Source of the DNA: Gloeocapsopsis sp. IPPAS B-1203
GTDB lineage: Bacteria > Cyanobacteriota > Cyanobacteriia > Cyanobacteriales > Chroococcidiopsidaceae
NCBI RefSeq assembly: GCF_002749975.1
Contig: NZ_PEIG01000005.1
Coordinates: 336,683 to 400,682 of the forward strand
Direction: 5' to 3'
DNA length: 64,000 bases
Below are positions 28,123 through 36,240 of this stretch, in pieces (the stretch's first letter is position 1; every line of letters begins with the position of its first letter). The notes under the pieces are model-generated. The model saw only the letters and a program-made list of their open reading frames with translations, did no database searches and had not been told where the DNA came from. Made by a program: the position numbers and the translations under genes.

Positions 28123-28300
28123 CTTGTCAATCATAACCATTAACTGCATAATTTCTTGATACAGCAATGCTTAGAGGTTTCATCGCTGCAAATACTTTGT
28201 AAGTATTAATACTCAATATGAATTCATAAAGATTTTTTTGACTATGAAATGACTATGATACATATTCAGTTTCACGAAATGTAGAGTAGTAATTGAGCGA

Positions 28301-28327
28301 TCGCGAGTTCAAATCTCGCCATTGGCT
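28301..28327 (+). pseudogene. 3' fragment of tRNA-Thr (T arm and acceptor)
   Basis: TCGCGAGTTCAAATCTCGCC onward matches 28096-28122 of tRNA-Thr at 26 of 27 bases. Just upstream, GTAGAGTAGTAATTGAGCGA looks like a collapsed version of the tRNA's 5' half. There is no complete cloverleaf, so it is not a functional tRNA. It could be a decayed duplicate or the far attachment site left by an excised integrating element. Confidence 0.85.
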
Positions 28328-28341
28328 AAAGTAACTTGAAG

Positions 28342-29325
28342 TTATTCTTCAAAACTAGGTGTTGGTTTAGATTCAACCTTTAAGCCAGGTAGCCCCTCAA
28401 GTTTTTCTATAGGAGAGAGTGGGGCAGCTTCTTGAGGAACAAAAATTGTTAATCCTCCTGGCACACACTCAACATCAATTGGAGTCTCACCAACAAGTTC
28501 GCCGTCTAACACAACTCTTTGTGGGGGATTAGTGCGCACAATAACTCGTTTAGCTCGGAGATAACCAATGTCCTCGCGTTGTGCAGCGTTTTCATTTAAA
28601 GCAGTTTGCAGTAAGTGGTAAGAAGCAGCGATCGCGCCTGCACGCGACACAGGAGCGATAATGGTCACATCAAGCAACCCATCGTCAAACACGACTCCTG
28701 CAGGTCCTTGTGCCAAAATTGAAGTTGGAGGAGCTGCATTAGCAACAGTCACTGCAGCCGCAGTTACGGTAATAATCTTATCTTCGGTTTCAATCTCGGC
28801 TTCAAAACTTTCCATCTCGCGCAATTCTTGTAATCCTGCCATAACATAAGCCATAATGCCAAAGCGGTTTTTGGCTTCACGATCTGCACGCTTGACAGTT
28901 TCAGCTTCAAAACCAATTCCTGCTAACAAAACCATAGGTAGATTGTTGCACCGCGCTGCATCGACAACACGCGTTGCACCACCTAAAATTGTTTGACAAG
29001 CTGCTTCGATTGTGTCGGGTAGCTCCAAAGCAGCAGCAAAGGCATTTGCTGTACCGCGAGAAATAATACCAAGTGGAACGTCTTTACCTACTAATGCCGC
29101 AGCCGCTGTAGATAGTGTACCATCGCCACCAGAAGCAATAATTTTTGTTGCGCCTTGTGCGATCGCCTCTTGCGCTATCTCATCAGCTCCCTTATCCTCG
29201 GTGGTAAACCGAATATCAAGATTAATCTCTGGTTCTAAAATTCCACGAATCTGGGCTAAATCTTGCTCAGGGTTGCTTTGACCGGCAACAGGATTAAAGA
29301 TCAAACAAGCATCAGTTCGGCTCAT
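28342..29325 (-). CDS. YegS/BmrU family lipid kinase (diacylglycerol kinase-like)
   Basis: A 327-aa kinase with the DAGK catalytic signature: DACLIFNPVAGQSNPEQDLA at the N-terminus, then KIIASGGDGTLSTAAAALVG (GGDGT nucleotide loop) and GIISRGTANAFAAAL. The C-terminal beta-sandwich contains DDGLLDVTIIAPVSRAGA and RVVLDGELVGETPI. It phosphorylates a lipid (diacylglycerol, sphingosine-like or phosphatidylglycerol in relatives) at the membrane; the substrate is not deducible here. Length is normal. Its stop lies 14 bp after the tRNA-Thr 3' fragment. Confidence 0.92.
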   Translation of the reverse strand: MSRTDACLIFNPVAGQSNPEQDLAQIRGILEPEINLDIRFTTEDKGADEIAQEAIAQGATKIIASGGDGTLSTAAAALVGKDVPLGIISRGTANAFAAALELPDTIEAACQTILGGATRVVDAARCNNLPMVLLAGIGFEAETVKRADREAKNRFGIMAYVMAGLQELREMESFEAEIETEDKIITVTAAAVTVANAAPPTSILAQGPAGVVFDDGLLDVTIIAPVSRAGAIAASYHLLQTALNENAAQREDIGYLRAKRVIVRTNPPQRVVLDGELVGETPIDVECVPGGLTIFVPQEAAPLSPIEKLEGLPGLKVESKPTPSFEE

Positions 29326-29534
29326 ACCAATCTAGTTTTCAATCACGATAGTTAGACTTTCTAGAGCGTCACATTGTCTGAAGAGACAGCGATCGCCATT
29401 TTTTCCAAAGCGCAACAACATTACCAAACTCAAAGACAGTCTACAATTTAGAAAGCTTAAGCTTTATATCTTAGCAAGAACATAACACTTGCTATTGCAA
29501 AACTGACACTACCTAAAGTTACAAAAATCTTGAG

Positions 29535-29792
29535 ATGCCAGACCCGATGATGTACCAGCAAGACACTTTTGTGGTGCTGGAACCCGATCAACCCGAACAG
29601 TTTTTAACGACAGCAGAACTATTTGCCAAGCTGCAAGAAGTTCTCAACCAACATCAGGAAGATTTACCACGAGAGTTACAGCGATTCACATCGATTCAAG
29701 CACAAGCTCAATACTTAATGGATACCAGCTGTGAATTTGATGTTGGTCCTGGAAAATATTTACAGTGGTATGCTGTCCGCCTAGAGAAGTAA
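29535..29792 (+). CDS. crr7: Chlororespiratory reduction protein 7 homologue (Crr7)
   Basis: An 85-aa soluble protein, MPDPMMYQQDTFVVLEPDQP then EQFLTTAELFAKLQEVL, ending CEFDVGPGKYLQWYAVRLEK. Text and length fit the CRR7 family; plant CRR7 is needed to assemble the chloroplast NDH complex. In cyanobacteria it is presumed to act on NDH-1 in photosystem I cyclic electron flow, but this is inferred from the plant protein. It converges on the DUF2854 gene with a 7-bp gap. Confidence 0.85.
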   Translation: MPDPMMYQQDTFVVLEPDQPEQFLTTAELFAKLQEVLNQHQEDLPRELQRFTSIQAQAQYLMDTSCEFDVGPGKYLQWYAVRLEK

Positions 29793-29799
29793 AAGGCAG

Positions 29800-30393
29800 T
29801 TAACTAGCTTTTACTTCTGAATCTTCTTTCAAAGTTGGACTACTTACTTGCCCAGTGGCAATTAAAGCTAGCTCTATTTTTTCAGCTTCTGGTTGGACAA
29901 TCTCTACACGAATTCCAGGACCAAAAAAGCTTTCCATTTTTTGCTGTTTATCTCGCCAAACTTGCAAAGAAATAAATGGAGAGTCAAATTCTAGAATCAA
30001 AGCATAAGCGCCTTGGATTTCGGTTTCGCGTAAACCTGTGATAATTGGTCTTTCTTCATCTGTGGGACTCAAGCGTAGAAACGAAAGTGTTGTATCTAAA
30101 TGTGCTTCTTGACCGTAACGATAGCGAGTGACATCTTGACGAATTTGATTTTGTGTTGCTGTTGCTTGTGTTTGGCGAAGTGTCAGTAACTCTGGTGTTG
30201 TTGGTTGGCTGAATGGGACTGGTACAAGTTCCGCTGCTTTCAGCGCTAACCCTCCCAGTAATAAAGGTATGCCGTAAAAAAAGCCCACTAAGTTTAGTGT
30301 GGGGTTGCCATTGAAGTAGGCAGCAAACCCAACTACAGTTAATATTCCACCAAGAACTAACCCTAGTGTTCCCAAAGATGTTTGACGTAACAT
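29800..30393 (-). CDS. DUF2854 membrane protein
   Basis: A 197-aa protein with two N-terminal membrane helices (LGLVLGGILTVVGFAAYF and LVGFFYGIPLLLGGLALKAA) and a soluble domain of about 140 residues (TRYRYGQEAHLDTTLSFLRL, GAYALILEFDSPFISLQVW). This is the DUF2854 family of cyanobacteria and plastids; plant members associate with thylakoid or envelope processes, but no role is proven. Topology puts the soluble domain probably in the cytoplasm. Confidence 0.85.
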   Translation of the reverse strand: MLRQTSLGTLGLVLGGILTVVGFAAYFNGNPTLNLVGFFYGIPLLLGGLALKAAELVPVPFSQPTTPELLTLRQTQATATQNQIRQDVTRYRYGQEAHLDTTLSFLRLSPTDEERPIITGLRETEIQGAYALILEFDSPFISLQVWRDKQQKMESFFGPGIRVEIVQPEAEKIELALIATGQVSSPTLKEDSEVKAS

Positions 30394-30434
30394 AATATTC
30401 AGCCGCTAATCGCAATAACTCCAAGCTTTTATTA

Positions 30435-31133
30435 TCATCTGGTTTTGATGCATAGGTACTCAGCATAGGTCGGTGTATTGTAATTTGCTTCCACAATTTC
30501 AAATCCTGCTCTTGTTAGCATCCCTTCAATAATCCATCCATATGTGCTGTGTTCTTCACGCACATGCATTTCAAAATCTCTAATTGTCCATCCTTCACCT
30601 TCAGGCTTGGCGACTTGTCTAATCCATTGATTAATTGATGCTTCATAGTCTGCGGGTGGAAATGAGAAAATTGCATCTCGCAAGTAGAAGATACCTTTCA
30701 ACTTCAGCATGGCAGCTATTCTCAGAAAAGCCGTCATTTTCCAGAAATCAGGCAAGATATGAAGTGCATTTTTGGTGACAACAAAGTCTGCTAACTTGTC
30801 TTGATGTTCGTAACTCAAGAATCCTGCTTGATGAAACTTGATATTGGTCGCGCCTGCTATTTCTGCTTTGCGTTGAGCGTAAGTGAGCATCGCTTGTGAG
30901 ATATCGACAGCGTGGACAAATGCCCCAGTCAGGGCAGCTTGAATAGCAAAATTCCCTGTACCTGCTCCCACATCAATCACAGTATGTTTTGCTGTAATTC
31001 CTAACTGAGTGACTAAAGCTTGCTCTTTTTCTGGTGAACTAGATATTTGATTGCGATCGTATTCAACTTGTGCTGCATCCTCAAAGTCAACCCCAGCCAT
31101 TTTAAACTCATCATAATACCAAGCAAAAGTCAT
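30435..31133 (-). CDS. Class I SAM-dependent methyltransferase
   Basis: A 232-aa Rossmann methyltransferase. Motif I is HTVIDVGAGTGNFAIQAA, the acidic loop is VHAVDISQAMLTYAQRKAEI and motif IV is DFVVTKNALHILPDF. The substrate is unknown. I chose the ATG at 31133 because it overlaps the stop of the acetyltransferase gene as ATGA, the usual sign of translational coupling; an in-frame start 12 bp upstream lies inside that gene. The two form an operon with acetyltransferase first. Confidence 0.87.
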   Translation of the reverse strand: MTFAWYYDEFKMAGVDFEDAAQVEYDRNQISSSPEKEQALVTQLGITAKHTVIDVGAGTGNFAIQAALTGAFVHAVDISQAMLTYAQRKAEIAGATNIKFHQAGFLSYEHQDKLADFVVTKNALHILPDFWKMTAFLRIAAMLKLKGIFYLRDAIFSFPPADYEASINQWIRQVAKPEGEGWTIRDFEMHVREEHSTYGWIIEGMLTRAGFEIVEANYNTPTYAEYLCIKTR

Positions 31134-31648
31134 CGTTTTGCACAATAGTAAAGAACATCTAAATTAAAAATATGAATTTGCTTTTCGTACTGCAAGCCAG
31201 CTTTTTGGATCACCCTTCTTGATGCCAAATTATCGGGTAATGCCATAGCAATGAGTTTATCTAGATGAGCTACATTAAATCCATATGAAACTGCTGCTTG
31301 AGCTGCTTGCGTTGCAATTCCTCGCCCCCAATACGCTTTAGCAAGTCCGTAGAGTACCTCAGTTTCATTAATTTCATCTAAATACCGCAGACCACAATAG
31401 CCAATCATTTGAGATGAGTTCTCTACAATTGCCCAAACTCCATACCCGCGTTCTTGCCAATGTTTGATGAAAGATTGTAGCGATTTTTCGGCATTTTCTC
31501 TAGAAATTGGCACACCTCGACTGGGAAGGAAGCGAGTCACTTCCGGATCAGCCCAAATTGCAGCAAGCGCATCTAAGTCAGAAAGTTGCAGCGATCGCAT
31601 CGCAAAACCGTCAAGCTGTAGAACTGTTTGCTCAGCAGAATTTGCCAT
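31130..31648 (-). CDS. GNAT acetyltransferase, RimJ/RimL type
   Basis: A 172-aa N-acetyltransferase with the ribosomal-protein-acetylase pattern: FAMRSLQLSDLDALAAIWAD, MIGYCGLRYLDEINETEVLY, the acetyl-CoA loop AYWGRGIATQAAQAAVSYGF and ALPDNLASRRVIQKAGLQYE. Target unknown (protein N-terminus or small molecule). The stop codon overlaps the methyltransferase start (ATGA), so both are probably made from one transcript. The short leader contains GAATTACGAACTACGAATTA-type repeat text on the opposite side. Confidence 0.9.
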   Translation of the reverse strand: MANSAEQTVLQLDGFAMRSLQLSDLDALAAIWADPEVTRFLPSRGVPISRENAEKSLQSFIKHWQERGYGVWAIVENSSQMIGYCGLRYLDEINETEVLYGLAKAYWGRGIATQAAQAAVSYGFNVAHLDKLIAMALPDNLASRRVIQKAGLQYEKQIHIFNLDVLYYCAKR

Positions 31649-31755
31649 TATGAATTACGAACTACGAATTACTATTACACCTTGCAATTACAGCACTTCA
31701 TAACTATGGTTTACAAAATGCTCAGCTAACACACTTAGGTGGAGCGAGTAAGAAG

Positions 31756-32100
31756 ATGAGACTTTCTCGTAATGCTAAGATCTCCTCTGTTAAGTTAACA
31801 AAATATTTGTTGGTCTGGCGTGAGGTAGATGATAAGTCAAAGTTTTTGGCACAAGCGGGTTATAGTCAAGAAAATTGGCAACAGTTGGAAGCAGGCCTGA
31901 GAAATCAAATTTTACCGCTTGAGGCGGTACCCAGTTGTGAACCAAACCGATTTGGTGACGTTTATGAAATTCGAGGCATTTTAAGCGGAGTGAATGGGAT
32001 TCATCTGGCAGCAGTCACGATTTGGATGATGGAGCACGAAACGCAACAAACAAAGTTTATTACGCTGTATCCAGACAAAGGGTTAAATAATGGCATTTGA
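31756..32100 (+). CDS. DUF6883-like protein, first of a two-gene unit
   Basis: A 114-aa soluble protein. Key text: VKLTKYLLVWREVDDKSKFL, AQAGYSQENWQQLEAGLRNQ, then GDVYEIRGILSGVNGI and a C-terminal TKFITLYPDKG. The K-x-x-YLL plus SKxxF plus GYS/NW pattern fits DUF6883, a short domain often next to DUF4926 genes. It overlaps the next gene by 11 bp, which implies translational coupling. Such tightly coupled small pairs can be toxin-antitoxin or inhibitor pairs, but that is inference; no catalytic motif is evident. Confidence 0.7.
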   Translation: MRLSRNAKISSVKLTKYLLVWREVDDKSKFLAQAGYSQENWQQLEAGLRNQILPLEAVPSCEPNRFGDVYEIRGILSGVNGIHLAAVTIWMMEHETQQTKFITLYPDKGLNNGI

Positions 32101-32335
32101 GTTGTTCACGCGAGTGGCACTGCGGGACGATTTTCCAAACCATAAACTGCGCCGAGGAGATGTAGCAATGATTGTAGAGCATCACCCTGTAACGAATGGA
32201 GAGGATGGCTATAGCTTAGAGGTATTTAATGCAGTAGGAGAGACAGTGGCAGTTTTCGTGGTATCTGAGTCACAAATTGAGCCGTTGATGAGAAATGAAG
32301 TGTTGCATATCCGAGTGTTGGATGCGGCAGTTTAA
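32090..32335 (+). CDS. DUF4926 protein, second of a two-gene unit
   Basis: An 81-aa protein, MAFELFTRVALRDDFPNHKL then RRGDVAMIVEHHPVTNGEDG, with NAVGETVAVFVVSESQIEPL. This is the DUF4926 pattern (small SH3-like beta barrel; LRRGDVGTIVE core). Its ATG lies inside the last codons of the DUF6883 gene (11-bp overlap, different frame). The pair is transcribed alone between the acetyltransferase operon and map. Function unknown. Confidence 0.78.
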   Translation: MAFELFTRVALRDDFPNHKLRRGDVAMIVEHHPVTNGEDGYSLEVFNAVGETVAVFVVSESQIEPLMRNEVLHIRVLDAAV

Positions 32336-32390
32336 CATTATCAGTCAAGTTAGATGTTGTGTAAGGCAACTTATCACTGTCTCAACACCC

Positions 32391-32474
32391 CCAATGACTT
32401 GACCATGAAATGAAGCCCCACAGACGACTCTAGCTACCTAACAGCAAGTTCGACAGCTGCATTTCAGTCATTGG
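32391..32474. other. Long two-part inverted repeat between convergent genes
   Basis: CCAATGAC (32391-32398) pairs with GTCATTGG (32467-32474), and TGAAATG (32406-32412) pairs with CATTTCA (32460-32466). The result is a 15-bp stem with one 7-nt bulge, capping a 47-nt loop. There is no T run. It could be a structured RNA, a terminator-like fold or a small mobile repeat. Confidence 0.5.
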
Positions 32475-32507
32475 AATAGTTTTAGTATTACCTAGTTGTG
32501 CAAAATA

Positions 32508-33323
32508 CTAAATCTTAGTGCGGTCAGTCAAAATTTCATATCCGTTTTCAGTCACAAGCACTGTATGCTCAAATTGAGCAGCTAGAGACTTATCTATTGT
32601 GACTACAGTCCAACGATCTGATAAAGTACGGGTGTGATTAGAACCAGCAGTAACAATGGGTTCAATTGTCAACGTCATTCCTGCTCGGAGTTTCACATTT
32701 GGCATTTCACGAGTACGAAAGTTGAACACTGAAGGTTCTTCGTGCATATGACGACCAATGCCGTGTCCAGTGTAGTTCTCAAGAATACTGAAACCCTGTC
32801 TTTCTACACAGTCTTGAACAGCACCCGCAATATCGATTAAATAATTCCCAGCCTTTACTTGCTCAATTCCTTTGTAAAGTGCTTCCTGTGCAACCTGAAT
32901 TAACTTTTTTGCTTGTGGAGACACCTTACCTATGGCAATGGTGATACAAGAATCACCATGAAATTTCTGATAGCAAGCTGCGGTATCAACCTTCAAAACA
33001 TCTCCTGCTCGAATCACACGCTGATCGCTAGGAATACCATGCACAGCCTCGTGATTGATAGAAGCGCAAATGGAGCCAGGAAAACCATGATATCCTTTAA
33101 AACTTGATGTTGCGCCCATTTCCTGGATGCGCTTCTCTGCATAAGCATCTAAGTCAGCGGTTGTCATTCCAGGTTTCACGATTTGGGAAATTTCTTGTAG
33201 CACAGTGGCTACAATCGAACCAGCGCGACGCATAATTTCAATTTCTCGCTGGGACTTAACGCTAATACCATGACTTTTGCGTTGAGCAACAGGCTGAATA
33301 AAGAGGTTCTTCAAAATATTCAT
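32508..33323 (-). CDS. map: Type I methionine aminopeptidase
   Basis: A 271-aa metalloprotease removing the initiator Met from new proteins. The dinuclear metal ligands are visible: Asp in [10 protein letters not shown], Asp in [12 protein letters not shown], His in [15 protein letters not shown], Glu in MTLTIEPIV and Glu in [13 protein letters not shown]. An N-terminal extension of about 20 residues ([20 protein letters not shown]) precedes the usual start of the fold. Many cyanobacteria carry several map genes; this is one form. Divergent from a ribbon-helix-helix gene across a palindrome that may be an operator for both. Confidence 0.95.
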   Translation of the reverse strand: MNILKNLFIQPVAQRKSHGISVKSQREIEIMRRAGSIVATVLQEISQIVKPGMTTADLDAYAEKRIQEMGATSSFKGYHGFPGSICASINHEAVHGIPSDQRVIRAGDVLKVDTAACYQKFHGDSCITIAIGKVSPQAKKLIQVAQEALYKGIEQVKAGNYLIDIAGAVQDCVERQGFSILENYTGHGIGRHMHEEPSVFNFRTREMPNVKLRAGMTLTIEPIVTAGSNHTRTLSDRWTVVTIDKSLAAQFEHTVLVTENGYEILTDRTKI

Positions 33324-33345
33324 AGTGGATGCGTTAAACTTTACT

Positions 33346-33372
33346 CATGCTATTGTATGCTACGGTAGCATG
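33346..33372. promoter_or_regulatory. Palindromic candidate operator between map and the RHH gene
   Basis: ATGCTAC-G-GTAGCAT (33357-33371) is a near-perfect palindrome, and a further CATGCTA lies at 33346-33352. Three ATGCTA half-sites thus sit in 27 bp, 23 bp upstream of the map ATG and about 80 bp upstream of the DNA-binding protein gene, whose TATAAT box is near 33414. Proteins of the MetJ/Arc/CopG type bind repeated short half-sites. Confidence 0.5.
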
Positions 33373-33453
33373 AATTAGCCAAAGGTAAGTTAAGAAAATC
33401 TACTGTATGGTGGTATAATAAAAACTTACATAACAAATGAATTTAGTGTTGGA

Positions 33454-33636
33454 ATGGGTGGCAAAACTTTATTGTCTGGTGTAACAACATACATTTCACC
33501 TGAATTGAAAGTAGAGTTAGAAGCATGGGCACAAGAGGAAGAACGCTCCGTTTCTTGGCTTCTAGCTAAACTGATCGAAAATAAACTTCAGGAAAGACGA
33601 CAAAAATCATCACCAGCCAAGAACGCAATCAACTAA
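33454..33636 (+). CDS. Ribbon-helix-helix (CopG/MetJ-type) DNA-binding protein
   Basis: A 60-aa protein. TTYISPELKVELEAWAQEEE then RSVSWLLAKLIENKLQER shows the ribbon-helix-helix pattern: a short beta strand, helix A and helix B with the SVSWLLAKLIE core. Such proteins dimerise and bind paired half-sites. TATAAT (near 33414) makes a good -10 box. The three ATGCTA half-sites upstream are the obvious candidate target. No toxin gene follows, so it is not an evident antitoxin. Confidence 0.8.
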   Translation: MGGKTLLSGVTTYISPELKVELEAWAQEEERSVSWLLAKLIENKLQERRQKSSPAKNAIN

Positions 33637-33773
33637 AGTTAGCTACGCTAAATACGCTAATTTACAAATTTTATGTTGTAGGCAATGAAGCGATCGCTCA
33701 TCTTCAACTCTAACTATGGTTTCTATTCTTCTTGACTACAATATAGGCAGAGTCAAAAATTACACATAGCAAC

Positions 33774-33959
33774 ATGAACCCCGAAACACTACGCGAACGA
33801 GTAGCTCAGGTCATTAGTAAACGAGAAACTCTCTTACTGTTGTTAGAACAACCCAATTTAGGGATTTTAAGAACAGATGTTAATCAAGCCTTGGAAGAAA
33901 TGGATGACTTGATTGATGAATATCGCCGGACTTTTCCGAATGAGGCACAATCTTTTTAA
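33774..33959 (+). CDS. Small conserved helical protein
   Basis: A 61-aa soluble, strongly helical, acidic protein (MNPETLRERVAQVISKRETL then LLLLEQPNLGILRTDVNQAL, EEMDDLIDEYRRTFP). Codon use is like that of its neighbours. A short ATG-led gene without a strong ribosome site. It resembles small cyanobacterial proteins of unknown function and has no recognised domain. A terminator hairpin follows after about 25 bp. Confidence 0.65.
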   Translation: MNPETLRERVAQVISKRETLLLLLEQPNLGILRTDVNQALEEMDDLIDEYRRTFPNEAQSF

Positions 33960-33980
33960 CTGAAATTCAGTTTTTGATAC

Positions 33981-34025
33981 TAAAAAGCGCCAAGACAGTT
34001 TTATGCACTGTAATCTTTTGGCGCT
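33981..34025 (-). terminator. Terminator for the response-regulator gene
   Basis: AGCGCCAA (33986-33993) pairs with TTGGCGCT (34018-34025), and inside it CAGT pairs with ACTG. On the minus strand the stem is followed by TTTTT, matching the end of the response-regulator gene; it may also serve the plus-strand gene. Confidence 0.65.
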
Positions 34026-34071
34026 GAACTAATTCGTGTTATTCTTTCTCACTGCTCGTTGTTAACTCAAC

Positions 34072-34473
34072 TTATGTAATACTACGGCTTCCTAACTCTC
34101 GCACTAAGGCAATTAAGTCTGGAGTAGATGTGTCTTTACGACAAAAGGCATCCATGTTGTTGAGTTGATTATTTTCTCGCAACTTTGGTTCCTCTAGGGA
34201 TGAGTAGGCGATAATTTGCGTCCCTGGAGCAATATCTTTAATTTGGTTAGAAGCACTCAATCCATCCATAACTGGCATTTGCAAGTCAAGAATGATCACA
34301 TCGGGATGATGGCGTTGTACCATTTCTACTGCTTCTAAACCATTGCTAGCTAAACCTACTAACTCTATATTCTCTTGATTAGCTAACGCTAATTTGAGAC
34401 TAAAACGAGTTAGTTCGTGATCGTCAGCTACTAAAACGCGTAAGGTACCAGACTGGCAGGACAAAGGTATCAT
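34072..34473 (-). CDS. Single-domain response regulator (receiver)
   Basis: A 133-aa receiver domain without an output domain. Acidic pocket VLVADDHELTRFSL, phosphorylation Asp in DVIILDLQMPVMDGL, conserved Ser/Lys positions in IIAYSSLEE and CRKDTSTPDL. The text resembles the receiver half of NarL/LuxR regulators, cut before the DNA-binding domain, so it may be a stand-alone CheY-like protein or a shortened NarL relative. No histidine kinase lies nearby. Confidence 0.87.
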   Translation of the reverse strand: MIPLSCQSGTLRVLVADDHELTRFSLKLALANQENIELVGLASNGLEAVEMVQRHHPDVIILDLQMPVMDGLSASNQIKDIAPGTQIIAYSSLEEPKLRENNQLNNMDAFCRKDTSTPDLIALVRELGSRSIT

Positions 34474-34763
34474 CCAATAAAATAAATAACGACTTATTAA
34501 ATATTGAGTTCAGTGTATGGCATGGCAGGAGTCAATTTACTCTATCTGCTGGGTGAAACACTTTCATGAGTTATTACAAATATCACTGTTACTAATTAGT
34601 AAAAGTTATCAATGTAAATTATTATAAAGAGCTACTTAATGATTGGCTGGCGTGTATGCATGTAAATTAGGTATTGAACGCTTTACTCAGCGATCGCAAA
34701 ACAGTAGGGGTATTCCGAAACCAGCACTCTAAAAAGAACACAACTAAGCTTCATTTTTTTAGA

Positions 34764-34835
<72 letters not shown>

Positions 34836-35285
34836 ATGATTATCTACTGACAACGCAACAAGTTAACTTGTGTGACTCAGGGTACTTGCATTTACTTGCT
34901 TTTCTTAATTAAGTTGGACGCACCTGAGAATTTTCACTAAACTAATATAGCACTAATAGAAACAGATAGATTAGTTGATAGGGCTTTAGTGTTACCTTGT
35001 CGTCTTGGTTGGGATCGCCTCCAGCTCATCGTGATTGAAATCACACATAATGCGGTTAAGGATCGCATATTACCGTTACTTTTCTCGATAGTATGAAAAA
35101 GTCTAAATAAGACAGAGCTTGTGCTTGTGTACGTTTCCAGCTTTGCGTCTCAAAAATACTGGAATCTACAGTTTTGTGTATTGAAAGTTGTGCTTTTACT
35201 TGCTTTGTTATTTGACTTGTACTCAAGATGAGATATTGTGCTGCTAGAGAATAGCATTTTTGGACAAAAACTGGTGTCTGCAAAA
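34836..35285. other. 450-bp gap between tRNA-Cys and cpdA, no gene seen
   Basis: No acceptable ORF on either strand. It contains the promoter of tRNA-Cys (minus) and of cpdA (plus). I see no repeats shared with other parts of the window. Confidence 0.4.
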
Positions 35286-36080
35286 ATGAACCAATCTCCT
35301 TTATCGATTGCTCAAATTTCAGATATTCATCTATTTAAGGATGAGAAGCAAGACCTATTGGGGCTAAACACAACACAATCGTTTCAAACAGTTATCGAAA
35401 GGTTACTGTATTTGCGCGATCGCTTAGACTTGTTGTTGCTTACAGGAGACTTATCACAAGATGGGACACCGGAATCGTATCAGCGTTTGCAACACTTGTT
35501 GCTGCCACTAGCGATGCCTACCTACTGGATTCCAGGGAATCATGACTATTTCCCGACAATGCAACAGATTTTGAATCATGCCTCTATTTTTGCAGAGAAA
35601 GAATTTATTCAAGGCGGCTGGAACTTTGTTCTCATCAATTCTGCTGTACCTGGGCATGCTCATGGTCAACTTTCACAAACAACACTAGCTTGGTTAGACT
35701 GGCGACTTGCAAGCATTACTCAACCTGCTTTAGTTGCACTGCACCATCCGCCTTTTCTCGTCAATTCTCAGTGGCTAGATACTAGTACACTAGAAAACTC
35801 AGAGGAGTTTTTTGCAGTTTTAGATCGCCATCCACAAGTCAAGTTAGTCTTGTTTGGTCACATTCACCAAGAATTTCATTGCCAGAGAAATGGCGTGCAT
35901 TATCTAGGGAGTCCCTCAACCTCAGTTCAATTTGAGCCAAATAGTCCGCACTTTTCCATAAAACAAGAAAATCCAGGATTTCGACTAATTAAGCTGTATC
36001 CTGATGGTAGTTGGCTAACTCAAATTGAGCGCGTAGCTTATAGTGAATATGTTTTAGATTTAGCAGCAACTGGGTATTAG
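35286..36080 (+). CDS. cpdA: 3',5'-cyclic AMP phosphodiesterase CpdA-like
   Basis: A 264-aa class III cyclic-nucleotide phosphodiesterase. Metal-binding blocks in order: SIAQISDIHLFKDE (D-x-H), LLLLTGDLSQDGTPE, WIPGNHDYFPTM, LVALHHPPF and VLFGHIHQEFHCQ (GHxH). The pattern with ALHHPP and GHIHQ is that of CpdA, which degrades cAMP; cAMP signals light and motility responses in cyanobacteria. I chose the ATG at 35286, at the start of the conserved block; the frame extends 16 codons further without a ribosome site. Confidence 0.87.
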   Translation: MNQSPLSIAQISDIHLFKDEKQDLLGLNTTQSFQTVIERLLYLRDRLDLLLLTGDLSQDGTPESYQRLQHLLLPLAMPTYWIPGNHDYFPTMQQILNHASIFAEKEFIQGGWNFVLINSAVPGHAHGQLSQTTLAWLDWRLASITQPALVALHHPPFLVNSQWLDTSTLENSEEFFAVLDRHPQVKLVLFGHIHQEFHCQRNGVHYLGSPSTSVQFEPNSPHFSIKQENPGFRLIKLYPDGSWLTQIERVAYSEYVLDLAATGY

Positions 36081-36240
36081 GCAAACAATTCAGAATGCAG
36101 AAACTAAGAGAGACTAGCAGTGATAAGTTATGAGTTAAGAAAATTCTTCTAACTCAAAAGAATTGCCTCCAGCACCTTTGTTCGCTTTCCAACCCTAATC
36201 ACTCTTTCACTCGCCACTAATTTCTCTTCACTCGTTTATT

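Noticed and set aside
28015..28167. N-terminal extension of the DUF3493-like gene (frame continues upstream with RDLNSRPIDYESIALPLSY-like text)
   Set aside because: This is the antisense translation of tRNA-Thr; the real start is the ATG at 28014.
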